Made by a program: the position numbers and the translations under genes. Of a DNA stretch of 33,074 bases, positions 17,558-25,141 are shown in pieces. Every line of letters begins with the position of its first letter. Within the stretch, counting starts at the first letter, position 1. The notes under the pieces are model-generated. The model did not search any database, was not told the DNA's origin, and saw nothing but the letters and a program-made list of their open reading frames with translations. The DNA is taken from NCBI RefSeq assembly GCF_009495755.1, contig NZ_WIBJ01000016.1, forward strand, positions 1 through 33,074, given 5' to 3'. Origin of the DNA: Flavobacterium sp. LMO8 (GTDB lineage: Bacteria; Bacteroidota; Bacteroidia; Flavobacteriales; Flavobacteriaceae).

Positions 17558-17593
17558 AATCCAAATTCTTATTTTAGAATTTGGATTTTTTTT
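17558..17593 (+). terminator. Intrinsic terminator of porU-porV
   Basis: A 12-bp perfect stem, AATCCAAATTCT (17558-17569) with AGAATTTGGATT (17576-17587), 6-nt loop, followed by T17586-17593. It ends 8 bases before the cdd start codon. Confidence 0.9.
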
Positions 17594-17601
17594 CCTCACA
17601 T

Positions 17602-18081
17602 ATGAAGCAAATTTCTATAAACACTACCATTTCGATACTTTCAAAAGAAGAATTGTCACAACAAGAAATCGAATTGATGGTACAAGCTTTTGAAGCAAGA
17701 AGCAAGGCTTATGCGCCTTATTCAAAATTTACAGTTGGAGCAGCTATTTTATTAGATAACGGAATAGTAGTTCAAGGTTCAAATCAAGAAAATGCAGCTT
17801 ATCCTTCAGGGTTGTGTGCAGAACGAGTAGCTATTTATTATGCAGGAGCAACTTATCCAAATGCAAAAATTGTAAAAATGTTCATAACAGCATCACCACA
17901 AGACAGAGATTTAGAAGAGCCAATTCCACCTTGCGGAAGTTGTAGACAAGCTATTGCAGAATACGAATTCAAACAAGATATTCCTATTGTGATTTTCTTT
18001 ATGGGTGCAAAAGGAGATATTTACAAATCAGATTCACTGAAAAATATTTTGCCTTTAGTTTTTGATAAGAATCATCTATAA
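17602..18081 (+). CDS. cdd: Cytidine deaminase
   Basis: Zn-dependent hydrolytic deamination of cytidine and deoxycytidine to uridine and deoxyuridine in pyrimidine salvage. 159 aa, slightly longer than the ~130-aa tetrameric forms because of an N-terminal extension. The zinc/catalytic motif is C72-A-E74 with the second motif P-C111-G-S-C114; E74 is the proton shuttle. SKAYAPYSKFTVGAA and QENAAYPSGLCAERVA are family blocks. The longest frame starts at TTG 17581 inside the porV terminator stem, so the ATG at 17602 is used. With the terminator ending 8 bases upstream there is no room for a promoter between them, so expression depends on read-through or a promoter further up. Confidence 0.93.
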   Translation: MKQISINTTISILSKEELSQQEIELMVQAFEARSKAYAPYSKFTVGAAILLDNGIVVQGSNQENAAYPSGLCAERVAIYYAGATYPNAKIVKMFITASPQDRDLEEPIPPCGSCRQAIAEYEFKQDIPIVIFFMGAKGDIYKSDSLKNILPLVFDKNHL

Positions 18082-18165
18082 CGATTTCGTAACTTTTTTT
18101 TACGATTTTGTTATAAAATTTAGAAAAATCATAGAATATAATTTTTTCAATCAGGTTCTATGTAG

Positions 18166-18173
18166 TATTTTTG
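18166..18173 (+). promoter_or_regulatory. -7 element of the probable pdhA promoter
   Basis: TATTTTTG matches TAnnTTTG exactly. The -33 side is only T-rich (around 18142-18147), without a clean TTG. The inverted repeat CATAGAA (18130-18136) / TTCTATG (18156-18162) lies immediately upstream and spans the spacer region, so it could be an operator. The leader to the ATG at 18243 would be roughly 65 nt. Confidence 0.5.
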
Positions 18174-18182
18174 CAGTTCGGA

Positions 18183-18216
18183 AAATTGTAAATGAGAAAT
18201 AGATTTTTTACAATTT
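18183..18216 (+). repeat. Inverted repeat in the pdhA leader
   Basis: AAATTGTAAA (18183-18192) and TTTACAATTT (18207-18216) are perfect inverted repeats with a 14-nt gap, lying between the predicted promoter and pdhA. It could be an RNA hairpin in the leader or a dimeric repressor site. No T run follows, so it is not a terminator. Confidence 0.45.
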
Positions 18217-18242
18217 ATATAGTATTATAAAAACAAACTAAA

Positions 18243-19241
18243 ATGAAGCCAATTACAAGAGAAGTTTACCTAAAATGGTATGAAGATATGCTATTTTGGA
18301 GAAAATTTGAAGATAAACTTGCAGCAGTTTATATCCAACAAAAAGTTAGAGGTTTTTTACATTTATATAATGGACAAGAAGCTGTTTTGGCTGGAGCTTT
18401 ACATGCTATGGACTTGTCTAAAGATAAAATGATTACAGCATATCGTAATCACGTTCAGCCTATTGGAATGGGAGTAGATCCTAGAAGAATTATGGCTGAA
18501 TTGTATGGTAAAGTAACAGGTACTTCTAAAGGTATGGGAGGTTCTATGCATATTTTTTCTAAAGAACATGGTTTTTATGGAGGACATGGTATCGTAGGAG
18601 CTCAAATTCCAGTTGGAGCAGGTATGGCTTTTGCTGACAAATATTTTGAAACTGGTGGAGTTACTTTAACTTATTTTGGAGATGGTGCGGCACGTCAAGG
18701 TTCTTTACACGAAGCTTTCAATATGGCTATGTTGTGGAAATTACCAGTTGTTTTTATCGTTGAAAATAATGGTTATGCTATGGGAACTTCTGTAGAAAGA
18801 ACAGCTAATCATACCGATATTTGGAAACTTGGTTTAGGTTACGAAATGCCATGCGGACCAGTTGACGGAATGAACCCTGTAAAAGTTGCTGAAGCAATGC
18901 ATGAAGCAATGGAAAGAGCGCGTCGCGGAGATGGGCCAACTTTCTTAGAAATGAAAACATACCGTTACAGAGGACACTCAATGTCTGATGCGCAGTTATA
19001 TAGAACGAAAGATGAAGTAGAGGAGTACAAAAAAATTGATCCAATTACTCAGGTTTTAGATATTATCAAAGAAAACAACTACGCTACTGAAGCTGAAATT
19101 GAAGTCATAGATAAAAGAGTGGCTGATTTGGTTGCTGAATGTGAAAAATTCGCTGAAGATTCTCCGTTCCCTGAAGCTCAACAATTATATGATGTAGTTT
19201 ACGAACAAGAAAATTATCCATTTATTCCACATAAATTATAA
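18243..19241 (+). CDS. pdhA: Pyruvate dehydrogenase E1 component, alpha subunit
   Basis: Thiamine-diphosphate-dependent decarboxylation of pyruvate as the alpha half of the alpha2beta2 E1. 332 aa, the normal length. The ThDP/Mg motif runs from GDG (146-148, in YFGDGAARQG) to N175-N176 (VENNGYAMGTS). RNHVQPIGMGVDP, the GMGGSMHIF loop and YRYRGHSMSD (the phosphorylation-loop region in mitochondrial homologues) are all present. E2 starts 4 bases after its stop. No E1-beta gene lies in between or nearby, so PdhB must be encoded elsewhere, as is common in flavobacteria. Confidence 0.95.
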   Translation: MKPITREVYLKWYEDMLFWRKFEDKLAAVYIQQKVRGFLHLYNGQEAVLAGALHAMDLSKDKMITAYRNHVQPIGMGVDPRRIMAELYGKVTGTSKGMGGSMHIFSKEHGFYGGHGIVGAQIPVGAGMAFADKYFETGGVTLTYFGDGAARQGSLHEAFNMAMLWKLPVVFIVENNGYAMGTSVERTANHTDIWKLGLGYEMPCGPVDGMNPVKVAEAMHEAMERARRGDGPTFLEMKTYRYRGHSMSDAQLYRTKDEVEEYKKIDPITQVLDIIKENNYATEAEIEVIDKRVADLVAECEKFAEDSPFPEAQQLYDVVYEQENYPFIPHKL

Positions 19242-19245
19242 GAAT

Positions 19246-20862
19246 ATGGCACAAATTATTACTATGCCCCGTTTGAGTGATACAATGACTGAAGGAGTTG
19301 TTGCATCGTGGTTGAAAAAAGTGGGTGATACAATCAAAACTGGTGATATTCTTGCCGAAATCGAAACCGATAAAGCAACAATGGAATTCGAAGCTTTCTA
19401 TGATGGTGTTTTATTACACATCGGAATTCAAGAAGGACAATCGGCTCCAGTGGATTCTTTATTGGCTATCATTGGAAAAGAAGATGAAGATATTTCAGCT
19501 TTATTAAGTGGCGGAACTGCTACTGAAACGAAAGAAGAAAAAGTAGTTGAAGAAACAAAACCAACTTCTGCAGCAGTCGAGATACCGGCTAATGTAAAAG
19601 TAGTAACCATGCCTCGTTTGTCTGATACCATGACAACAGGAACGGTTGCGACTTGGTTAAAGAAAGTAGGAGATACTGTAAAAGAAGGTGACATTTTAGC
19701 TGAAATCGAAACGGATAAAGCTACAATGGAATTCGAGTCTTTCAATGCAGGAACTTTATTATATATCGGAGTGCAAGAAGGTGATTCTGCCCCAGTTGAT
19801 ACTATTTTAGCCATTTTAGGACCAGCAGGAACTGATGTTTCAGGAATTGCAGCTAATTATAAAGTAGGTACAGTTGTTGATTCCGAAACTTCTGAACCAA
19901 AATCAGAGGAAAAAGTAGTCGCACAAACGGAAGCTACTTCCAACTCCCAACTTCCAACTTCTAACTCTGAAGTTAGAGTTTTCGCTTCTCCATTAGCTAA
20001 AAAAATTGCTCAAGATAGAGGCATCAACTTGTCTCAAGTAAAAGGTTCAGGAGAAAATGGAAGAATTGTAAAATCGGATGTTGAGAATTTCTCACCATCA
20101 GCAGTTGCAACTCCAGCTCAATCCGTTGCTGAAGCTACAAATGCAGTTGCTGCAGTGAAACCATTTGTTCCAGCAGGAGAAGTATTCCAAGAAGAAATCA
20201 AAAATTCGCAAATGCGTAAAACCATTGCGAGACGATTATCAGAATCTAAATTTACAGCACCGCATTATTATTTAACTATCGAGTTGGATATGGACAATGC
20301 GATTGCTTCAAGAAATATGATTAACGGATTGCCAGAAACGAAAGTTTCTTTCAACGATATGGTAATCAAAGCGAGTGCGATGGCATTGAAAAAACATCCA
20401 CAAGTAAATTCACAATGGAGAGAAGATGCAATGGTAATCAATCACCACGTGAATATTGGTGTAGCAGTAGCAGTTGAAGACGGATTAATGGTTCCAGTAT
20501 TGAAATTTACAGACCAAATGAGTTTAACTCAAATTGGTGCTAACGTAAAAGACTTAGCTGGAAAAGCAAAATCTAAGAAAATTCAACCTGCCGAAATGGA
20601 AGGAAGTACGTTCACTATTTCTAATTTAGGAATGTTCGGAATTCAGTCCTTTACTTCTATTATCAATCAACCAAATTCGGCTATTTTATCTGTTGGAGCA
20701 ATTATTGAAAAACCAGTAGTTAAAAACGGTCAAATCGTAGTTGGAAACACTATGACAGTTACTTTAGCTTGCGATCACAGAACAGTTGACGGAGCAACAG
20801 GAGCTCAATTCTTACAAACGTTCAAAGCGTTTATGGAAAATCCAGTAACTATGTTAGCCTAA
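19246..20862 (+). CDS. pdhC: Pyruvate dehydrogenase E2 (dihydrolipoamide acetyltransferase)
   Basis: Core of the pyruvate dehydrogenase complex; transfers the acetyl group from lipoamide to CoA. 538 aa. Domains in order: lipoyl domain 1 (about 2-78, lipoyl Lys43 in ETDKATMEF), lipoyl domain 2 (about 117-193, Lys158 in the same motif), a flexible linker, the peripheral subunit-binding domain (about 245-280: FASPLAKKIAQDRGINLSQV ... GRIVKSDV), a second linker, and the catalytic domain (about 315-538) ending with the acetyltransferase motif D510-H511-R-T-V-D515-G, where H511 is catalytic. The two lipoyl domains are close copies. The linker before the binding domain contains a DNA heptamer repeat. 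A strong terminator follows. Confidence 0.95.
   Translation: MAQIITMPRLSDTMTEGVVASWLKKVGDTIKTGDILAEIETDKATMEFEAFYDGVLLHIGIQEGQSAPVDSLLAIIGKEDEDISALLSGGTATETKEEKVVEETKPTSAAVEIPANVKVVTMPRLSDTMTTGTVATWLKKVGDTVKEGDILAEIETDKATMEFESFNAGTLLYIGVQEGDSAPVDTILAILGPAGTDVSGIAANYKVGTVVDSETSEPKSEEKVVAQTEATSNSQLPTSNSEVRVFASPLAKKIAQDRGINLSQVKGSGENGRIVKSDVENFSPSAVATPAQSVAEATNAVAAVKPFVPAGEVFQEEIKNSQMRKTIARRLSESKFTAPHYYLTIELDMDNAIASRNMINGLPETKVSFNDMVIKASAMALKKHPQVNSQWREDAMVINHHVNIGVAVAVEDGLMVPVLKFTDQMSLTQIGANVKDLAGKAKSKKIQPAEMEGSTFTISNLGMFGIQSFTSIINQPNSAILSVGAIIEKPVVKNGQIVVGNTMTVTLACDHRTVDGATGAQFLQTFKAFMENPVTMLA
19937..19971 (+). repeat. Degenerate 7-bp tandem repeat inside the E2 linker
   Basis: Five consecutive 7-mers: CTTCCAA, CTCCCAA, CTTCCAA, CTTCTAA, CTCTGAA. 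They encode Ser/Asn/Gln/Leu/Pro/Thr-rich linker sequence (TSNSQLPTSNSE). Three units equal 21 bases, so changes in multiples of three stay in frame. Confidence 0.7.
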
Positions 20863-20883
20863 TAACTGTTAAATTTATCATAC

Positions 20884-20912
20884 AAAATCCCGATTTAAAT
20901 CGGGATTTTTTT
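20884..20912 (+). terminator. Intrinsic terminator of pdhA-pdhC
   Basis: Perfect 26-base palindrome AAAATCCCGATTT (20884-20896) / AAATCGGGATTTT (20897-20909), whose central TTTAAA forms the loop, followed by further T to 20912. It ends 22 bases before the next start codon. Confidence 0.9.
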
Positions 20913-20934
20913 ATTTTTACTAAAAACTAAATTT

Positions 20935-21900
20935 ATGCGCTATTACTTATTTTTATTGATATTCGTATTGTTTTCATGTGCATCAAAACCACAACCTGAA
21001 AAAACAAATCAAACCAGTCCTGTTTCCTACAAAGTTTCAGAAGAAAATGTTATTAAAACACTATCTTATTTAGCTTCCGATGAATTAGAAGGAAGAGATT
21101 CGGGTAGTGAAGGAATAGAAAAAGCTTCGATTTATATTGAAAATTTATTAAAAGAAAACGGAATCAAGCCGTATTTTAAAACCTATCGAGATACGTTATC
21201 AAATTACGATAAAACCTCTTACAATGTGGTTGGTTACATCGAAGGAACGGATAAAAAATTAAAAAATGAATTTGTAATTATTGGTGCACATTATGATCAT
21301 ATTGGGAAAATTGCAGCGGTTAATGGTGATAATATTGGAAACGGAGCAAATGATAACGCAACCGGAACTACGGCAGTAACTGAAGTTGCCAAATATTTCG
21401 CAAAGTTTAAAAACAACAAGCGTAGTATTCTTTTTGTATTCTTTTCTGCAGAAGAAAAAGGACTTTTAGGTTCGAAATATATAGCAGCTAAATTGAAAGA
21501 GCAAAATATGGATTTGTATTTCATGTTCAATTTTGAAATGATTGGTGTTCCAATGAAAGATAAAGGCATGGATTTTTATTTAACAGGTTTTGGTAGAAGT
21601 AATATGGCTACAAAAATGAATGAATATGCAGGAGAAAAATTAGTGGGTTATTTGCCAATAGAAACCAAGTATATGTTATTTAGAGCTTCTGATAATTATC
21701 CGTTTTTTACAGAATTTGAAGTGCCAGCACAAACGGTTTCAACATTTGATTTTGAAAATTTTCAATTTTATCACCAACCTGATGATGAATTTGAATTGAT
21801 GGATACAAAACACATGGCTAATGTAATTTCGAAAACAATTCCGGTTTTAGAAAAAATGATTAATGCACCTAAAAAGGAAATCAAATTAAATGAAAAATAA
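20935..21900 (+). CDS. M28 family metallopeptidase, lipoprotein
   Basis: Probable di-zinc aminopeptidase anchored in an envelope membrane. 321 aa. The signal peptide ends in a lipobox-like VLFSC with Cys15. Likely metal ligands and catalytic residues: H119 in GAHYDHIG, D140 in GANDNATG (bridging), E173-E174 in FFSAEEKG (general base plus ligand), E201 in NFEMIG (position usually occupied by Asp) and H280 in YHQPDDEF. The LSYLASDELEGRDSGSEG start is typical of bacterial M28 proteins. The 3' end overlaps the next gene by 11 bases, implying co-expression. Substrate unknown; peptide scavenging in the periplasm is an inference. Confidence 0.9.
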   Translation: MRYYLFLLIFVLFSCASKPQPEKTNQTSPVSYKVSEENVIKTLSYLASDELEGRDSGSEGIEKASIYIENLLKENGIKPYFKTYRDTLSNYDKTSYNVVGYIEGTDKKLKNEFVIIGAHYDHIGKIAAVNGDNIGNGANDNATGTTAVTEVAKYFAKFKNNKRSILFVFFSAEEKGLLGSKYIAAKLKEQNMDLYFMFNFEMIGVPMKDKGMDFYLTGFGRSNMATKMNEYAGEKLVGYLPIETKYMLFRASDNYPFFTEFEVPAQTVSTFDFENFQFYHQPDDEFELMDTKHMANVISKTIPVLEKMINAPKKEIKLNEK

Positions 21901-22573
21901 AAACATCATCATAACGGGAACTTCTCGCGGAATTGGTTACGAATTAGCCTTGCAATTTGCAAATGCTGGACATCAAGTGTTGGCCATTTCCCGAAAAACA
22001 CCAAAAGAATTAATCGAAAATCCAAACATTACGTGTTTGTCAATTGATATTTCAAATCCAGAAGAATTACTTCAAGTTGAAAATTTCATCAATCAAACTT
22101 GGAAAAAAGTAGATGTTTTAATTCATAATGCTGGAAGTTTGTTGCATAAACCATTCACGCAAATTACTTCAGAGGAATTTCAAAATATCTACAAAGTCAA
22201 TGTTTTTGCAGTGGCTGAATTAACAAAAATCTGTATTCCTTTCATGGAAAAAGGAAGTCATGTAGTGACGATTAGTTCGATGGGTGGCATTCAAGGAAGC
22301 ATGAAATTCGCTGGTTTAGCTGCTTATTCATCAAGTAAAGGAGCGGTAATTACGTTGTCAGAATTGTTAGCCGAAGAATACAAAGAACAAGGTATTGCTT
22401 TTAATGTTTTAGCACTTGGCGCTGTAAATACTGAAATGTTACAAGAAGCGTTTCCAGGTTACGAAGCATCACTTTCAGCTAAAGAAATGGGAGATTATAT
22501 TTTCAATTTTGCCTTAACTGGAAATAAATATTACAACGGAAAAGTGTTGCAAGTTTCATCAACTACGCCATAA
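21890..22573 (+). CDS. Short-chain dehydrogenase/reductase (SDR)
   Basis: NAD(P)-dependent oxidoreductase of the classical SDR type, 227 aa. The cofactor loop is TGTSRGIG (9-16), with HNAG around N80, catalytic Ser130 in TISSMGG, Tyr146 and Lys150 in AAYSSSKGA. Arg residues following the second beta strand (ISRK) favour NADP(H), an inference. The start overlaps the M28 gene by 11 bases in another frame, so translation is probably coupled. The C-terminus YYNGKVLQVSSTTP is that of a typical short SDR. Substrate cannot be predicted. Confidence 0.9.
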   Translation: MKNKNIIITGTSRGIGYELALQFANAGHQVLAISRKTPKELIENPNITCLSIDISNPEELLQVENFINQTWKKVDVLIHNAGSLLHKPFTQITSEEFQNIYKVNVFAVAELTKICIPFMEKGSHVVTISSMGGIQGSMKFAGLAAYSSSKGAVITLSELLAEEYKEQGIAFNVLALGAVNTEMLQEAFPGYEASLSAKEMGDYIFNFALTGNKYYNGKVLQVSSTTP

Positions 22574-22611
22574 TTTTCGTAAATTGTAATTTCATTTAAA
22601 TTTATATAACC

Positions 22612-23451
22612 ATGACAAAAGTAAACGCCATTCAGCTATTTGAAGACAAAAAAGTAAGAACCACTTGGGATGCAGAACAAGAAAAATGGTATATTTCAAT
22701 TATTGATGTGATTGAAGTTTTAACAGAAAGTGTTAATCCAAGAAAGTATTGGAGTGTTTTAAAACTTCGACTAAAAAAAGAAGGAAGTCAGTTGGCTACA
22801 AATTGTAGTCAACTGAAAATGCAGTCTTCAGATGGAAAATTTTATAAAACAGATGTTGCAGATACAGAGCAACTTTTTAGATTAATTCAATCGATTCCAT
22901 CACCAAAAGCAGAACCTTTTAAATTGTGGCTGGCTCAAATTGCATCTGAAAGATTAGATGAAATGCAAGATCCCGAGCTAACTATTGATAGAGCTTTAGA
23001 ACAATATTTACAATTAGGATATTCCGAAAATTGGATTAACCAGCGATTAAAAAGCATCGAAATTCGTAAGGAATTAACTGATGAGTGGAAAGGCAGAGGA
23101 ATTAAAGAAGGGCAACAATTTGCTATTTTAACCGATATCATTACTCAATCTTGGTCGGGAAAAACCACTAAAGAATATAAAATTTTGAAAGGTTTGAAAA
23201 AGGAGAATCTTCGTGATAACATGACCAATACCGAATTGATTTTAAATATGTTAGCCGAAGCGTCTACAAAAGATATTTCAAAAGCAGTAAATCCAGACAC
23301 ATTCGAAGATAATATAAACGTTGCTAAGCAAGGTGGAAATGTTGCGAATGTTGCAAGAAAAGAATTGGAAGCTAAAACGGGTCAAAAAGTGGTTACAAGT
23401 TCGAATGCAAAGCTGATGTTAAAGTCTAAAAGCTCAGAGAATAAAAAATAA
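22612..23451 (+). CDS. BRO-N domain protein, phage antirepressor/DinD-like
   Basis: 279 aa. The N-terminal BRO-N domain (about residues 6-110) starts AIQLFEDKKVRTTWDAEQEKWYISIIDVIEVLT and includes KMQSSDGKFYKTDVADTEQLFRLIQSIPSPKAEPFKLWLA. The C-terminal half (RLKSIEIRKELTDEWKGRGIKEGQQFAILTDII ... VAKQGGNVANVARKELEAKTG) matches the pattern of stand-alone chromosomal antirepressor proteins related to DNA-damage-inducible protein D. No phage genes flank it. Its stop overlaps the start of the SprT-like gene (TAATG), so the two are translationally coupled. The molecular role is unsettled for this family: DNA binding or regulation is likely, and damage response possible. Identity as a BRO-N family member is recalled from sequence pattern, not from a search. 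Confidence 0.78.
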   Translation: MTKVNAIQLFEDKKVRTTWDAEQEKWYISIIDVIEVLTESVNPRKYWSVLKLRLKKEGSQLATNCSQLKMQSSDGKFYKTDVADTEQLFRLIQSIPSPKAEPFKLWLAQIASERLDEMQDPELTIDRALEQYLQLGYSENWINQRLKSIEIRKELTDEWKGRGIKEGQQFAILTDIITQSWSGKTTKEYKILKGLKKENLRDNMTNTELILNMLAEASTKDISKAVNPDTFEDNINVAKQGGNVANVARKELEAKTGQKVVTSSNAKLMLKSKSSENKK

Positions 23452-24053
23452 TGAGCGAAGTTTTACAAAAATACCTCCCAGAACACGCTGTTCATCATTG
23501 TTTTGAGTTAATCAAAGCAAATCATGTGCATCTTAAAATCGTCAATGAACGTCAAACTCGTCATGGCGATTATCGAAAAGATGCGCAAGGGTATCATTTA
23601 ATTACGGTAAATGCGAGTTTGAATAAATACCGGTTTTTAATTACATTAATTCATGAGATTTCGCATTTGGTAGCTTTTGAAAAGTACGGTCGAAACATAA
23701 AACCACACGGTGAACAATGGAAACTCACTTTTCAACGTTTGATGGTGCCTTTTATTCGTCCAGAAATATTTCCAAATCAAATTTTACCACTTTTAGCTAA
23801 ACATTTTAGAAATCCAAAAGCAAGTAGCGATACAGATGCAAAATTAGCGATTGCGTTAAAACAATTTGACCAAAAAGAAACCGATAAAAATTATATCTTT
23901 GAAATTCCAATGGGAAGTCATTTTAGAATTCACAATGGGAAAATTTTTAAGAAAATAGCATTACGCGTAAAACGATATGAATGTTTAGAAATAAGTTCTG
24001 GACGCTTGTATTTGTTTCAACCTAATGCTGAAGTAGAATTGTTGCCAAATTAG
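23451..24053 (+). CDS. SprT-like zinc metallopeptidase
   Basis: 200 aa protein of the SprT/Spartan-like family. The zinc site is H68-E69-I-S-H72 with a third ligand H86 in KPHGEQWK, the exact spacing and context of SprT (HExxH ... HGxxWK). Unlike canonical SprT, the C-terminal part (FRIHNGKIFKKIALRVKRYECLEISSGRLYLF) retains the ribbon-like beta pattern but only one cysteine, so no zinc ribbon can form. Eukaryotic Spartan degrades DNA-protein crosslinks; the bacterial members are poorly characterised. Translationally coupled to the BRO-N gene upstream. The mannose-1-phosphate guanylyltransferase gene follows after 26 bases. Confidence 0.85.
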   Translation: MSEVLQKYLPEHAVHHCFELIKANHVHLKIVNERQTRHGDYRKDAQGYHLITVNASLNKYRFLITLIHEISHLVAFEKYGRNIKPHGEQWKLTFQRLMVPFIRPEIFPNQILPLLAKHFRNPKASSDTDAKLAIALKQFDQKETDKNYIFEIPMGSHFRIHNGKIFKKIALRVKRYECLEISSGRLYLFQPNAEVELLPN

Positions 24054-24079
24054 ATAAGCAACATAACAATCTTTCAAAA

Positions 24080-25138
24080 ATGAACAAAAATTATTACGCA
24101 ATATTAATGGCTGGTGGAGTAGGTTCTCGGTTTTGGCCTGTGAGTACAACCGAATTTCCTAAGCAATTTCACGATATGTTAGGAACCGGTGAAACGCTAA
24201 TTCAAAAAACATTTTCGCGATTAGCACAAATTATGCCTAATGAAAATATCTTAATTTTAACAAATGAAGCTTATAATGATATTGTTTTAGAACAATTACC
24301 TCAAATTAAACCCGATCAAGTTGTTTTAGAACCAGCAATGAGAAATACAGCTCCATGTATATTGTATGCTTCACTAAAAATCAAGAAAAAAGATCCGAAT
24401 GCACTAATTTTAGTAGCGCCAAGTGATCATTGGATTGAGGATGAAATGCAGTTTATTGCCAATATTCAAAATACTTTTAATTTTTGTGAATATCAAGATT
24501 CGTTAATGACATTAGGTATTTTACCAACTTTTCCAAATACAGGTTATGGTTATATTGAGTTTGATAAATTAGATACACGTCCAATTAAAAAAGTGGTTCA
24601 ATTTCGTGAAAAACCAGATTACAGAACGGCTCAGAAATTTATTCAAAGCAGAAATTTTTTGTGGAATGCCGGTATTTTTGCTTGGAGTGTTAATTCTATT
24701 TTAAATGCTTTTCAAAAGTTTCAACCTGAAATGTATGCCCATTTTTATAAAGGTTTTGATTTGTTGAATACACCTGATGAAAAAGCGTTTATAAGTGAAA
24801 ATTATCCTTTAGCTGAGAATATTTCAATTGATTACGCCATTTTAGAAAAAGCAAATAATGTTTATGTTTTATCGGCTACATTTGACTGGAATGATTTGGG
24901 GACTTGGGGTTCATTGTACGATAAATTACCAAAAGATGAAAACTTTAATGCAGTAGTTAATGCAGATTTAGTAGTAGAAAATTCAGTGCATAATATTGTT
25001 AGAACAGATTCTAAAAAATTAGTAGTTATTGATGGTTTGAATGATTATATTATTGTTGATAGAGAAAATGTATTGCTAATTTATCCTAAAAATAAAGAAC
25101 AAGATATTAAGAAAATAGTATCAAAACTAAAAGATTAA
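24080..25138 (+). CDS. manC: Mannose-1-phosphate guanylyltransferase
   Basis: Makes GDP-mannose from mannose-1-phosphate and GTP for surface polysaccharide and glycoprotein synthesis. 352 aa: the nucleotidyltransferase alone, without the phosphomannose isomerase domain of long ManC proteins. Motifs: LMAGGVGSRFWPVS (signature loop, about 9-22), FPKQFHDML, LEPAMRNTAPCI, LVAPSDHWI (metal Asp), NTGYGYIEF, FREKPD, FLWNAGIFAW and FDWNDLGTWGSLYDKLPKD. A C-terminal left-handed beta-helix-like segment (NSVHNIVRTDSKKLVVIDGLNDYIIVD) completes it. The DUF389 gene follows 3 bases after its stop. Confidence 0.93.
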   Translation: MNKNYYAILMAGGVGSRFWPVSTTEFPKQFHDMLGTGETLIQKTFSRLAQIMPNENILILTNEAYNDIVLEQLPQIKPDQVVLEPAMRNTAPCILYASLKIKKKDPNALILVAPSDHWIEDEMQFIANIQNTFNFCEYQDSLMTLGILPTFPNTGYGYIEFDKLDTRPIKKVVQFREKPDYRTAQKFIQSRNFLWNAGIFAWSVNSILNAFQKFQPEMYAHFYKGFDLLNTPDEKAFISENYPLAENISIDYAILEKANNVYVLSATFDWNDLGTWGSLYDKLPKDENFNAVVNADLVVENSVHNIVRTDSKKLVVIDGLNDYIIVDRENVLLIYPKNKEQDIKKIVSKLKD

Positions 25139-25141
25139 TTT

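Noticed and set aside
22612..23451. Prophage remnant suggested by the antirepressor-like gene
   Set aside because: No integrase, repressor, structural genes, attachment repeats or composition change is seen around it; the flanks are ordinary chromosomal genes.
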